From Alicyclobacillus hesperidum (lineage in GTDB: Bacteria; Bacillota; Bacilli; Alicyclobacillales; Alicyclobacillaceae): 64,000 bases of DNA. The stretch's first letter is position 1. The number at the start of each line of letters is the position of its first letter. Both the position numbers and the translations under genes were made by a program. This document shows, piece after piece, positions 18,404 through 24,718 of the stretch. The stretch covers positions 124,001-188,000 of the forward strand of contig NZ_FNOJ01000004.1 of NCBI RefSeq assembly GCF_900107035.1, written 5' to 3'. The notes under the pieces were generated by a model. The model searched no databases. It saw only the letters and a list, made by a program, of their open reading frames with translations, and was not told where the DNA came from.

Positions 18404-19144
18404 ATGAGATTGACAAATGGCAATCGGCCACAGCCTCCCAACTGGAAGTCTGCACATGGCGTGATCGAACAGTATGAACGCGGACAAATCGCGTTGTCAG
18501 AAGCGCTACAACAGCTCACTGGTGAACCGGTGCCGCCGCAAGGCGGCCGTGAGCCGGCCATCGAAAAAGAACGGCTACAGTCGCTGCTCGCGGAGTTGGA
18601 CGAATTGATTGGTCTTGATGAAGTAAAACGCGTGGTCCGCGAAATCTTTGCTTTTGTCTATATTCAACAGTTGCGCACGCGGCAACATTTAAAGGCTGAA
18701 CCTGTGGTACTTCATATGGTGTTCTTCGGCAACCCCGGAACTGGAAAGACAACCGTTGCTCGCATCTTGGCACGCTTGTTTCACGAGTGTGGATTGTTGG
18801 CGGAAGGCCATCTGGTGGAGGTAGAGCGTGCAGACTTGGTCGGCGAATACATCGGCCATACGGCGCAAAAGACGCGTGAGTTGATCAAGAAGGCGCTTGG
18901 GGGCGTTTTGTTTATCGATGAGGCGTATTCGTTAGCACGGGGGGGAGAGAAAGATTTTGGCCGTGAGGCTATCGACTGTTTGGTTAAGACGATGGTTGAA
19001 ATGTCGCGTGTTTCACCACGGCGCAGATCTTGCGTGCAAGCCGCGGGGGCACGTTTGTTCCTCGCGGCTTGCTACACACAGGATTTTACTGAAGTTCTGC
19101 GTTCACGTACTGGACTAACGCCTCCGCACTCGCGAAGGTCTTGA
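18404..19144 (+). CDS. spoVK: spoVK 5' part: AAA+ ATPase N-terminal half, interrupted after codon 195
   Basis: Stage V sporulation protein K of the CbxX/CfqX AAA+ family, a mother-cell ATPase needed for spore maturation in Bacillus. Native coding runs 18404-18988 (195 codons): a helical N-terminus, Walker A GNPGTGKTT (109-117), VGEYIGHTAQKT, and Walker B VLFIDEAY (168-175), ending REAIDCLVK. From 18989 the frame continues into foreign DNA for 52 unrelated residues to a stop at 19144, overlapping the EIIA gene on the other strand. The missing sensor-1, arginine-finger and lid half is found in the correct order at 26379-26780. Together they give 328 codons, the family's normal size. Start ATG 18404 follows GGGGTGG. 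No clear sigma-E promoter was found. Confidence 0.9.
   Translation: MRLTNGNRPQPPNWKSAHGVIEQYERGQIALSEALQQLTGEPVPPQGGREPAIEKERLQSLLAELDELIGLDEVKRVVREIFAFVYIQQLRTRQHLKAEPVVLHMVFFGNPGTGKTTVARILARLFHECGLLAEGHLVEVERADLVGEYIGHTAQKTRELIKKALGGVLFIDEAYSLARGGEKDFGREAIDCLVKTMVEMSRVSPRRRSCVQAAGARLFLAACYTQDFTEVLRSRTGLTPPHSRRS
18972..19001 (+). other. left attachment site (attL) of the spoVK element
   Basis: The host half (spoVK codons for IDCLV) meets the element half at AA 18986-18987. The element arm G-ACGATGGTTGAAA (18988-19001) is the exact inverted copy of the arm at the right end. The asymmetric central AA would set orientation, as the central dinucleotide does in other serine recombinase sites. 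Confidence 0.8.
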
Positions 19145-19526
19145 TTTGTTGGACAAAGTCCTCATGCATCAACTTGCGGGCTAGCTTGGACAAGATTTTT
19201 AGGTGTTCAGCCGCTGCGTCTGCCGGTACGAGAATGACAAACAACGTATCCACTGGAGCGCCGTCGAGGCTGTTCCAGTCAACGGGATGCGCCAATCGTG
19301 CAAACAGTAGTGTTGGCTCTTTCACCGCGTTCGATTTTCCATGGGGAATGGCGATCCCCTTACCAAAGCCGGTTGTCCCTTCTTGCTCGCGATCCAAGAC
19401 GGCTTGGACGACGGCATTGGCATCTCCAATCCGCCCCGTATTAGCCGCCACGGCTACCACTTTACGAATGGCGTCCTCCTGGCCGTCCGCTGTCACGTTA
19501 AAAAGCACATGTTGTGAATCTAACAT
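19086..19526 (-). CDS. PTS fructose-type EIIA protein
   Basis: A 146-residue free-standing EIIA of the fructose/mannitol class. It takes phosphate from HPr-His and passes it to the Cys of EIIB on FruA. The active-site block reads GKGIAIPHGKSN, with the phosphorylatable His in PHGK. The usual downstream features follow (LLFARLAHPVDWNSLDG and FVILVPADAAAEHLKILSKLA). ATG 19526 is chosen over the in-frame ATG at 19547 because GGAAGGA lies 6 nt upstream. The EIIBC encoded 2.3 kb away lacks an EIIA domain, so the two parts complement each other. It is cotranscribed after HPr and lies just inside the left end of the spoVK element. Confidence 0.92.
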   Translation of the reverse strand: MLDSQHVLFNVTADGQEDAIRKVVAVAANTGRIGDANAVVQAVLDREQEGTTGFGKGIAIPHGKSNAVKEPTLLFARLAHPVDWNSLDGAPVDTLFVILVPADAAAEHLKILSKLARKLMHEDFVQQIKTFASAEALVQYVNAELQ

Positions 19527-19572
19527 ACGGTTTCCTTCCTTTTCCATAAGAATAGAGATTTCGCAACAAAAA

Positions 19573-19830
19573 TCAGAGGGTCGAGGTTAAAATAGCGGTT
19601 AAGGTTCGTACCGCTTCCTCTTCATCTTGTCCATCTGCCTTGACGAGCACTTGTGTACCTTTGGCAATGGCAAGGCTTAAAATCCCAAGAATGCTTTTAC
19701 CATCTACGGTTTTGTTCCCTACCTGCAAAGAAATGTGCGAAGAGAAGCGCTGTGCCGCGCTGACGAACTCCGAAGCTGGACGTGCGTGTAAGCCCGACTC
19801 CAACTGGACAACAACACTTTGTTCCTTCAC
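19573..19830 (-). CDS. phosphocarrier protein HPr
   Basis: An 85-residue HPr. With GTG 19830 as start, the active-site His falls exactly at position 15 (GLHARPAS) and the regulatory Ser exactly at 46 (GKSILGILSL), the canonical Gram-positive numbering. GAGGGTGA sits 8 nt upstream. An upstream in-frame ATG at 19848 would add six residues. It therefore looks able both to relay PTS phosphate (His15) and to be phosphorylated by HPr kinase for CcpA signalling (Ser46), unlike a plain fructose-specific FPr. It is encoded upstream of EIIA on the minus strand and is divergent from fruR-fruK-fruA. It may be a second HPr in addition to a housekeeping ptsH. Confidence 0.92.
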   Translation of the reverse strand: MKEQSVVVQLESGLHARPASEFVSAAQRFSSHISLQVGNKTVDGKSILGILSLAIAKGTQVLVKADGQDEEEAVRTLTAILTSTL

Positions 19831-19916
19831 CGTGCAAGTCACCCTCATTTCAGTTGATCGCTCAAGTGCGCGAATGTGCAGTTATTCGGTTTAACCGCGC
19901 AATGTGTCGACTTTTG

Positions 19917-19946
19917 ACTATAAAGCGTTTTCACCATCTCCAACAA
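19917..19946 (-). promoter_or_regulatory. HPr-EIIA promoter with overlapping cre-like box
   Basis: On the minus strand, TTGTTG (19946-19941), an 18-bp spacer and TATAGT (19922-19917) form a promoter. A cre-like sequence at 19920-19933 (ATAAAGCGTTTTCA on the plus strand, 12 of 14 consensus positions) covers the -10, which suggests carbon catabolite repression by CcpA. Inference from motif only. Confidence 0.55.
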
Positions 19947-19950
19947 ACCA

Positions 19951-19980
19951 TTGACACAAGCAAATTCTACACCATATAAT
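19951..19980 (+). promoter_or_regulatory. sigma-A promoter of fruR-fruK-fruA
   Basis: A perfect -35 TTGACA (19951-19956) and a perfect -10 TATAAT (19975-19980), 18 bp apart. A 77-nt leader precedes the TTG start of fruR. One of the best promoters of the window. Confidence 0.85.
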
Positions 19981-19999
19981 GAGCGCATTCAATAGAATA

Positions 20000-20015
20000 T
20001 GAGCAAATATACTCA
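20000..20015. promoter_or_regulatory. probable FruR operator
   Basis: The imperfect palindrome TGAGCAAATATACTCA (arms TGAG/CTCA, 8-bp centre) sits 20 bp after the -10 of the fruR operon. There a DeoR-type repressor could block initiation or early elongation. Fructose-1-phosphate is the usual inducer in this family. Confidence 0.5.
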
Positions 20016-20056
20016 CACATCATGACGGTTTGTGCTTGAAATGGAGGTGAATCCAA

Positions 20057-20830
20057 TTGTTCGCCGATGAGCGAAAGGCTCAAATTGCCGCGTATGTGCA
20101 AACCCATAAAAGCGCCACGGTGTCGATGCTGGCTCAGATGTTGGCGACGTCAGAATCGACCATTCGCCGAGATCTGCAGGAACTTGAGGAACATGGCCAC
20201 CTTCGCCGCACGCACGGCGGTGCTATCGCTGTCGAAGTCGCTTCCTTTGAACCGACTTGGCAGGAGAAACATGTGCGGCACGCGCAGGAGAAGGCACGGA
20301 TCGCGCGCTGTGCGATCAAGCGGATCGCTCCTGGGCAGACAGTTCTGCTCGATGGCGGCACGACGACCTACCAAATTGCGAAACAGTTGTCTATCGACGG
20401 TGTAACCGTTATCACCAACAGCATCGATATTGCTGCGGAGCTCTCTACGCGGCCTGGCGTTCACCTCGTCGTTCTCGGTGGCGAATTTCGCAACACGACT
20501 GGTGCGCTGGTCGGCCCGTTCACTGAACAAATGCTGTCTGGTGTGCACGTCGATATTGCCTTCATCGGTGCCAACGGCGTGGATCCAACTGGCATTACGA
20601 CGCCCAACACGCTCGAGGCAGCGACCAAGCGCGCGATGGTGGCATGTGCACAGACCGTGTGCGTTGTGGCGGATAGTAGCAAATTTGGTCAGGTCAGCTT
20701 TGTCCGAGTTTGCGAATGGAAGGACGTCGATGTTCTATACAGCGATGCGCCTCTTCAGGATCCGGAGTTGGCCGGTGTTCTACAAAGAAACGACGTCATC
20801 TACGCCTATGATGCGCAGGACGCCGAGTGA
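20057..20830 (+). CDS. fruR: DeoR-family repressor FruR
   Basis: A 257-residue DeoR/GlpR-type transcription repressor. Its N-terminal winged helix-turn-helix carries the family signature (SESTIRRDLQELEEHG with RTHGGA). A sugar-phosphate-binding domain of ISOCOT type follows, with LLDGGTTTYQIA and IGANGV. It is the first gene of a fruR-fruK-fruA operon and overlaps fruK, so it most likely represses this operon and senses fructose-1-phosphate. Start TTG 20057 has the optimal GGAGGTGA 6 nt upstream. It is part of the cargo of the spoVK element. Confidence 0.9.
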   Translation: MFADERKAQIAAYVQTHKSATVSMLAQMLATSESTIRRDLQELEEHGHLRRTHGGAIAVEVASFEPTWQEKHVRHAQEKARIARCAIKRIAPGQTVLLDGGTTTYQIAKQLSIDGVTVITNSIDIAAELSTRPGVHLVVLGGEFRNTTGALVGPFTEQMLSGVHVDIAFIGANGVDPTGITTPNTLEAATKRAMVACAQTVCVVADSSKFGQVSFVRVCEWKDVDVLYSDAPLQDPELAGVLQRNDVIYAYDAQDAE

Positions 20831-20844
20831 TAAGGGAGACAGCT

Positions 20845-21810
20845 ATGAGTGACAGAGCATTCACCCGGGTTGCACCTAATGTTCCTGTTTTGACCGTAAC
20901 CATCAATCCAGCGATCGACGTTTTCATTCACGTCGATGCACTTGCGGCGGGAACCCTTCATCGTGTGCCAGCACCGATCCAACAGGTCGGAGGCAAAGGG
21001 ATTAACGTGTCTCGCACGTTGCATGCCTTAGGTCAGGCGAGCATAAGCCTCGGATTCGTCGGTGGCGCACGAGGGGACTGGCTCGAAGCACAGCTTGCCG
21101 ATATGGTCACCGAATTTACGCACATACGTGAACAAACACGCATGAATGTGAAAGTGATTGAAAGTGACGGTCGCTTAACTGAGTTTAACAGTCCAGCTCC
21201 CGCCATTTTAGATAGCGAGTGGCAGTCGTTTCGTCACACCCTGCAGCATCACTTGCCGCACGCCAAATGGCTCGCGCTGTGCGGCAACGTGCCAGATACC
21301 GTCGATCCGGCTTTTTATCGCGACGCAATTCGTCTGGCTGCCGACCATGGGGTGCGCTGTGTCCTCGACGCCAGTGGTGAGGCCTTGCGTTTGGGCGTGA
21401 CGGCGAAGCCATTTTTGGTCAAGCCCAATCTTGTCGAACTTGCGGAGTTGACAGGTCATGAGGTGATTGAGCCAGAGGACGCGATGGACGGTGCGATGCA
21501 ATTGGTGCGCACCGGGATTGACCTTGTTGTCGTGTCGATGGGTGGGGATGGCTTGATTGCTGCGACTGCCAAGGAACAGTGGGTCGCGCGTGTACCGAGC
21601 GTGCCAGTCGTATCATCCGTAGGTGCGGGCGACGCCGTTGTAGCTGGACTTTTATACGGTTTATCTCAATATTCGTCGCTTCGCGAAGCCGTTCGCTTTG
21701 CGGCCGCGGTCGGAACTGCGAAGGTGACCTGCGAAGGAACGAGCAATCCTTCGCGCGATGAAATCGATCATATTTTCCGCGATGTCGAAGTCGCGGCATG
21801 GAGGGGCTAA
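20845..21810 (+). CDS. fruK: 1-phosphofructokinase FruK
   Basis: A PfkB-family kinase of 321 residues that converts fructose-1-phosphate, the product of PTS uptake, to fructose-1,6-bisphosphate. The N-terminal NPAIDVF strand, the substrate-binding GGKGINVSRTLHALG and the catalytic C-terminal GAGDAVVAGLLYG (catalytic Asp in GAGD) are all present. ATG 20845 follows AAGGGAGA and is preferred to an in-frame GTG at 20827 that overlaps the fruR stop. Second gene of the fructose operon on the spoVK element, 2 nt before fruA. Confidence 0.94.
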   Translation: MSDRAFTRVAPNVPVLTVTINPAIDVFIHVDALAAGTLHRVPAPIQQVGGKGINVSRTLHALGQASISLGFVGGARGDWLEAQLADMVTEFTHIREQTRMNVKVIESDGRLTEFNSPAPAILDSEWQSFRHTLQHHLPHAKWLALCGNVPDTVDPAFYRDAIRLAADHGVRCVLDASGEALRLGVTAKPFLVKPNLVELAELTGHEVIEPEDAMDGAMQLVRTGIDLVVVSMGGDGLIAATAKEQWVARVPSVPVVSSVGAGDAVVAGLLYGLSQYSSLREAVRFAAAVGTAKVTCEGTSNPSRDEIDHIFRDVEVAAWRG

Positions 21811-21812
21811 AC

Positions 21813-23216
21813 ATGGCAAAAATCGTGGCCATAACTGCTTGTCCGACAGGGATTGCACACACGTTCATGGCGCAGGAAGCGTTGTTACAGGCTGGTAAGA
21901 AGAACAATGTCGAGGTGCGGGTCGAAACACAAGGTGCGAGCGGATCGGAAGACACGCTGACGGCTGCTGAGATCGCTCTGGCGGATGCTGTGATCATCGC
22001 GGCGGACAAAAAGGTGGAACTAGACCGGTTTGTCGGCAAGCGCCTGTTGCAAACGTCCGTTTCAGCGGCCATTAAGGAGCCCGAAACGCTACTCGCTCAG
22101 GCTTTGGATGCGCCGGTCTATGGCGATGCGACACAGGCGTATATGGACGACATCGCTGCCCAAAAGGCCGCCAAAAATCAAGGTACTCCGGCTGTTTACC
22201 GCCACTTGATGAACGGGGTATCCAGTATGTTGCCGCTCGTCATTGCCGGCGGCATCTATATCGCACTATCTACCGCCATCGATATCAATGGTAAAGCCTC
22301 GCTTGCAGTGGCGTTTGACAATATCGGCGGAGGTTCGGCCTTTAAGCTGTTCGTTCCCATTCTCGCCGCATTCATCGCGCAATCGATCGGCGATCGCGCC
22401 GCTTTTGCCTCCGGCTTGGTCGGCGGTTGGATCGGCACCCAAGGCTTGATGTACAACGCCGGACCAAACGCCAGTGCAGGCTATCTTGGTGGCATCATCG
22501 CCGGTTTTTTGGCTGGTTATGTGACGGTTGGGATACGCAAATGGATTCGCGTTCCACGGACTTTCGAGGGCATTAAAACCGTGCTCATTACGCCGGTGTT
22601 GTCGGTTGGTATCGTGGGTCTGCTCATGATTTACGTGCTAGGGCACCCCATCGCGGCGTTGATGAGCGCTATCTCCAACGGATTGACGCACATTGGTGCG
22701 AGCGGATCGATTGGACTGGGATTGTTGCTTGGTTTAATGATGGCGTTTGACATGGGGGGGCCGTTCAATAAGGTCGCTTACTTCTTTGCCGTAGGGTTGC
22801 TTGGGACACATACGGTCGAATCGGAGATGATTATGGCGGCCGTGATGGGCGCTGGCATGGTACCGCCGTTGGCCATGGCTCTCTCGACGTTTATCGCGAA
22901 ACACAAATACACGCAAGAAGAACGTGACGCCGGTAAAGCGGCCATTATTCTTGGCGCATGTTTTATTACCGAGGGTGCGATTCCATTTGCCACGAAAGAC
23001 CCACTTCGCGTGATCCCGTCCATCATGGTTGGGTCTGCGGTGACTGGTGCCTTGGCTATGCTCTTCCGCGTAACCAATCCTGCCCCTCACGGCGGCGTGT
23101 TTGTCTTCCCGCTGATTGGCCACTGGTATCTGTTCATCCTTGCCATCTTGATTGGCGTGGTGGTGGCCGGGTTGCTTGTGACCACGCTTAAACGTCCGAT
23201 CGCGCAGGCCGCGTAA
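21813..23216 (+). CDS. fruA: PTS fructose permease EIIBC (FruA without EIIA)
   Basis: A 467-residue permease that imports fructose as fructose-1-phosphate. The EIIB domain (1-100) carries the phospho-Cys in TACPTGIAHTFMA. After a linker, the EIIC domain (about 125-467) has some ten membrane segments with GVSSMLPLVIAGGIYIAL and the conserved GPFNK block. No EIIA domain is fused; the EIIA is the separate product at 19086-19526. Start ATG 21813 has GGAGGGG 6 nt upstream. Last gene of the operon, followed by a terminator. Confidence 0.94.
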   Translation: MAKIVAITACPTGIAHTFMAQEALLQAGKKNNVEVRVETQGASGSEDTLTAAEIALADAVIIAADKKVELDRFVGKRLLQTSVSAAIKEPETLLAQALDAPVYGDATQAYMDDIAAQKAAKNQGTPAVYRHLMNGVSSMLPLVIAGGIYIALSTAIDINGKASLAVAFDNIGGGSAFKLFVPILAAFIAQSIGDRAAFASGLVGGWIGTQGLMYNAGPNASAGYLGGIIAGFLAGYVTVGIRKWIRVPRTFEGIKTVLITPVLSVGIVGLLMIYVLGHPIAALMSAISNGLTHIGASGSIGLGLLLGLMMAFDMGGPFNKVAYFFAVGLLGTHTVESEMIMAAVMGAGMVPPLAMALSTFIAKHKYTQEERDAGKAAIILGACFITEGAIPFATKDPLRVIPSIMVGSAVTGALAMLFRVTNPAPHGGVFVFPLIGHWYLFILAILIGVVVAGLLVTTLKRPIAQAA

Positions 23217-23277
23217 GCCGGCTACGCCATCTGTCGCACATGTCGAACCTTTTTCGTGAGATGCATAATATGCGTGT

Positions 23278-23305
23278 CCCCGCCGGTTGTCGGCGGGGAT
23301 TTTTT
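23278..23305 (+). terminator. intrinsic terminator of the fru operon
   Basis: An 8-bp GC stem (CCCCGCCG at 23278-23285, CGGCGGGG at 23291-23298) with a 5-nt loop, followed by ATTTTTT. Confidence 0.92.
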
Positions 23306-23336
23306 CGTCTCAGAGCGATCGCGCTGGTGCGGTCGT

Positions 23337-24416
23337 TCATGCGGTGGGCCAGTTGCTCGAAAGGCCATGAATGACGCGTTGCGCCTGTTGCATGACGTCC
23401 GAGATAATGTCGGCCACAAAATGCTCCGTGGCGAGCCGCACTCCCTGTCCCGCCCACATCGACATGTAATCGGTCATGCCGAGCTCCGCAGCGCGTTTGC
23501 GAATTTCCTGTGTCATGTAATGCTGTATCGGATACGGGGGAATCGATGCATGGTAGGTGGCCAATTGTTCCATCCATTTCGTGCGAATGCCTCGCGCAAG
23601 CTTACCCGAGTATGCCTTCGTAACGTCTGTGTCCGTTTCGATGGCTTGTTTGACACGCTCTTGGTACAGTGGGTGGGCGCCGCTCTCCGGCGAGGCGAGA
23701 AACGCCGTTCCCATTTGTACGGCAGCCGCGCCGAGTGCGAGTGCTGCCGCCAAGCCGCGTCCGTCCATGACGCCACCTGCAGCGATGACGGGAAGCGACA
23801 CCGCATCAGCCACTTGTGGGATCAACGCAAAGCTTCCGATAAGAGGCTCTCTGACATAGGGAAGAAATGTGCCACGGTGGCCGCCGGCTTCCGCACCTTG
23901 TACGACAATCGCGCTTGTGCCCACGCGTTCAAGTTCCAGCGCTTCTTCTACCGTGGTGGCCGTGCCAAGGGTCAGAATCCCCTGCTGTTTACAAGCATCC
24001 ATCACTGCAGGAGCGGGTACTCCGAATGTGAAGCTAAATACAGGAACGCCTTCTTCGAGCACCACTTGTAGTTGGTCTTCAAATCGTGGTGGTTCCGGCG
24101 CAGCATCGCTCATCGCGTCAAGGCCTAGCCGCGTGCGGATTGGGGCGAGAATTTCGCGCATCTGTTTGAGATCGGTGGCATCTGAAGCATTTGCTTTCGG
24201 AATGAATAGGTTGACGGCAAACGGATTGTTCGTGCGCGATTTTACGTGTCGAATCTGCTGTCGCAAGGCATCGGGTGACAAATAGCCCCCACCAATTGTG
24301 CCAAGCGCACCGCTGTTGGCAGCGGCGACCACCATCTCCGGCGTGGTGACGCCAGCCATGCCGGCTTGGACGATGGGCAAGGATACACCGATTAACTGCG
24401 TAAATGCTGTCTGCAA
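23337..24416 (-). CDS. nitronate monooxygenase family flavoprotein
   Basis: An FMN-dependent TIM-barrel protein of the nitronate monooxygenase/2-nitropropane dioxygenase family, which detoxifies nitronates. FabK-type enoyl reductases share the fold. Visible motifs are PIVQAGMAGVTTPEMV at the N-terminus, the phosphate/flavin region VVQGAEAGGHRG and VIAAGGVMDGRG, and MGTAFLASPES. I place the start at TTG 24416 because GGAGGTGA lies 5 nt before it; an in-frame GTG three codons earlier overlaps that site. The length is then 359 residues. It is on the minus strand between the fru operon and the recombinase, inside the spoVK element. A link to fructose use is not apparent. Confidence 0.88.
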   Translation of the reverse strand: MQTAFTQLIGVSLPIVQAGMAGVTTPEMVVAAANSGALGTIGGGYLSPDALRQQIRHVKSRTNNPFAVNLFIPKANASDATDLKQMREILAPIRTRLGLDAMSDAAPEPPRFEDQLQVVLEEGVPVFSFTFGVPAPAVMDACKQQGILTLGTATTVEEALELERVGTSAIVVQGAEAGGHRGTFLPYVREPLIGSFALIPQVADAVSLPVIAAGGVMDGRGLAAALALGAAAVQMGTAFLASPESGAHPLYQERVKQAIETDTDVTKAYSGKLARGIRTKWMEQLATYHASIPPYPIQHYMTQEIRKRAAELGMTDYMSMWAGQGVRLATEHFVADIISDVMQQAQRVIHGLSSNWPTA

Positions 24417-24496
24417 GCATGTCACCTCCGAGATTGGAACTATGTCAAGTATACGGTTTTGCGCGCGGAGCGTGGAAAGTTGGAAAAGCGGATGCT

Positions 24497-24529
24497 CATA
24501 CGCTCCACCAGAGGAGCGTGAAGCGTATG
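24497..24529 (+). promoter_or_regulatory. alternative hairpins over the start region of the recombinase operon
   Basis: Two mutually exclusive inverted repeats are visible. CATACGCT (24497-24504) pairs with AGCGTATG (24522-24529), which contains the ATG. ACGCTCC (24500-24506) pairs with GGAGCGT (24513-24519), which contains the ribosome-binding site. Either would hide translation start of the 63-residue gene. CATACGCT also resembles a sigma-E -10 element, but no matching -35 was found. Function is inferred. Confidence 0.45.
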
Positions 24530-24718
24530 CGTAAAGACCTTCATCGACTGCAGGTGATTGTACACGGGAGTGGCCACGGCAAATCGTTGACAGATGTGCT
24601 CTGGGAACTGTCAGGCGTCATTTCAGATGTGGCGAGCAAGGCGGATGTGGCGTATGGCCAAACCAGAATCAGCACTTGCAAAACAATGGCCGATGAAACG
24701 GTCGGCGATCAGTCATGA
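24527..24718 (+). CDS. 63-residue protein coupled to the recombinase, candidate directionality factor
   Basis: Not recognised by family. The small protein starts at ATG 24527 with GAGGAG 9 nt upstream and stops at 24716-24718. The stop overlaps the recombinase ATG (ATGA at 24715), so the two are translationally coupled. It begins with a basic stretch (MRKDLHRLQVIVHGSGHGKS), contains a hydrophobic helix-like part (LTDVLWELSGVISDVA) and ends acidic. Because serine recombinases usually need a small accessory protein to excise, and such a protein is encoded near SprA in SPbeta, it is a candidate recombination directionality factor. No sequence evidence beyond position and size supports that role. 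Confidence 0.6.
   Translation: MRKDLHRLQVIVHGSGHGKSLTDVLWELSGVISDVASKADVAYGQTRISTCKTMADETVGDQS

Noticed and set aside
19034-19072. Terminator for EIIA at the left end of the element
   Set aside because: GCAAGCCGCG (19036-19045) and CGCGGCTTGC (19063-19072) form a 10-bp stem, but no T-run follows on either strand. It is kept only as a hairpin of unknown use.
18404-19144. spoVK as a simple frameshifted or decayed pseudogene
   Set aside because: The missing half is intact 7.4 kb downstream in the right frame, and the joint has attachment-site structure with an intact recombinase. Decay does not explain this.
24118-24420. ATG-started 100-codon frame at the beginning of the nitronate monooxygenase gene
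   Set aside because: It is an alternative frame of the flavoprotein gene. The TTG at 24416 with GGAGGTGA in the family frame explains the site better.
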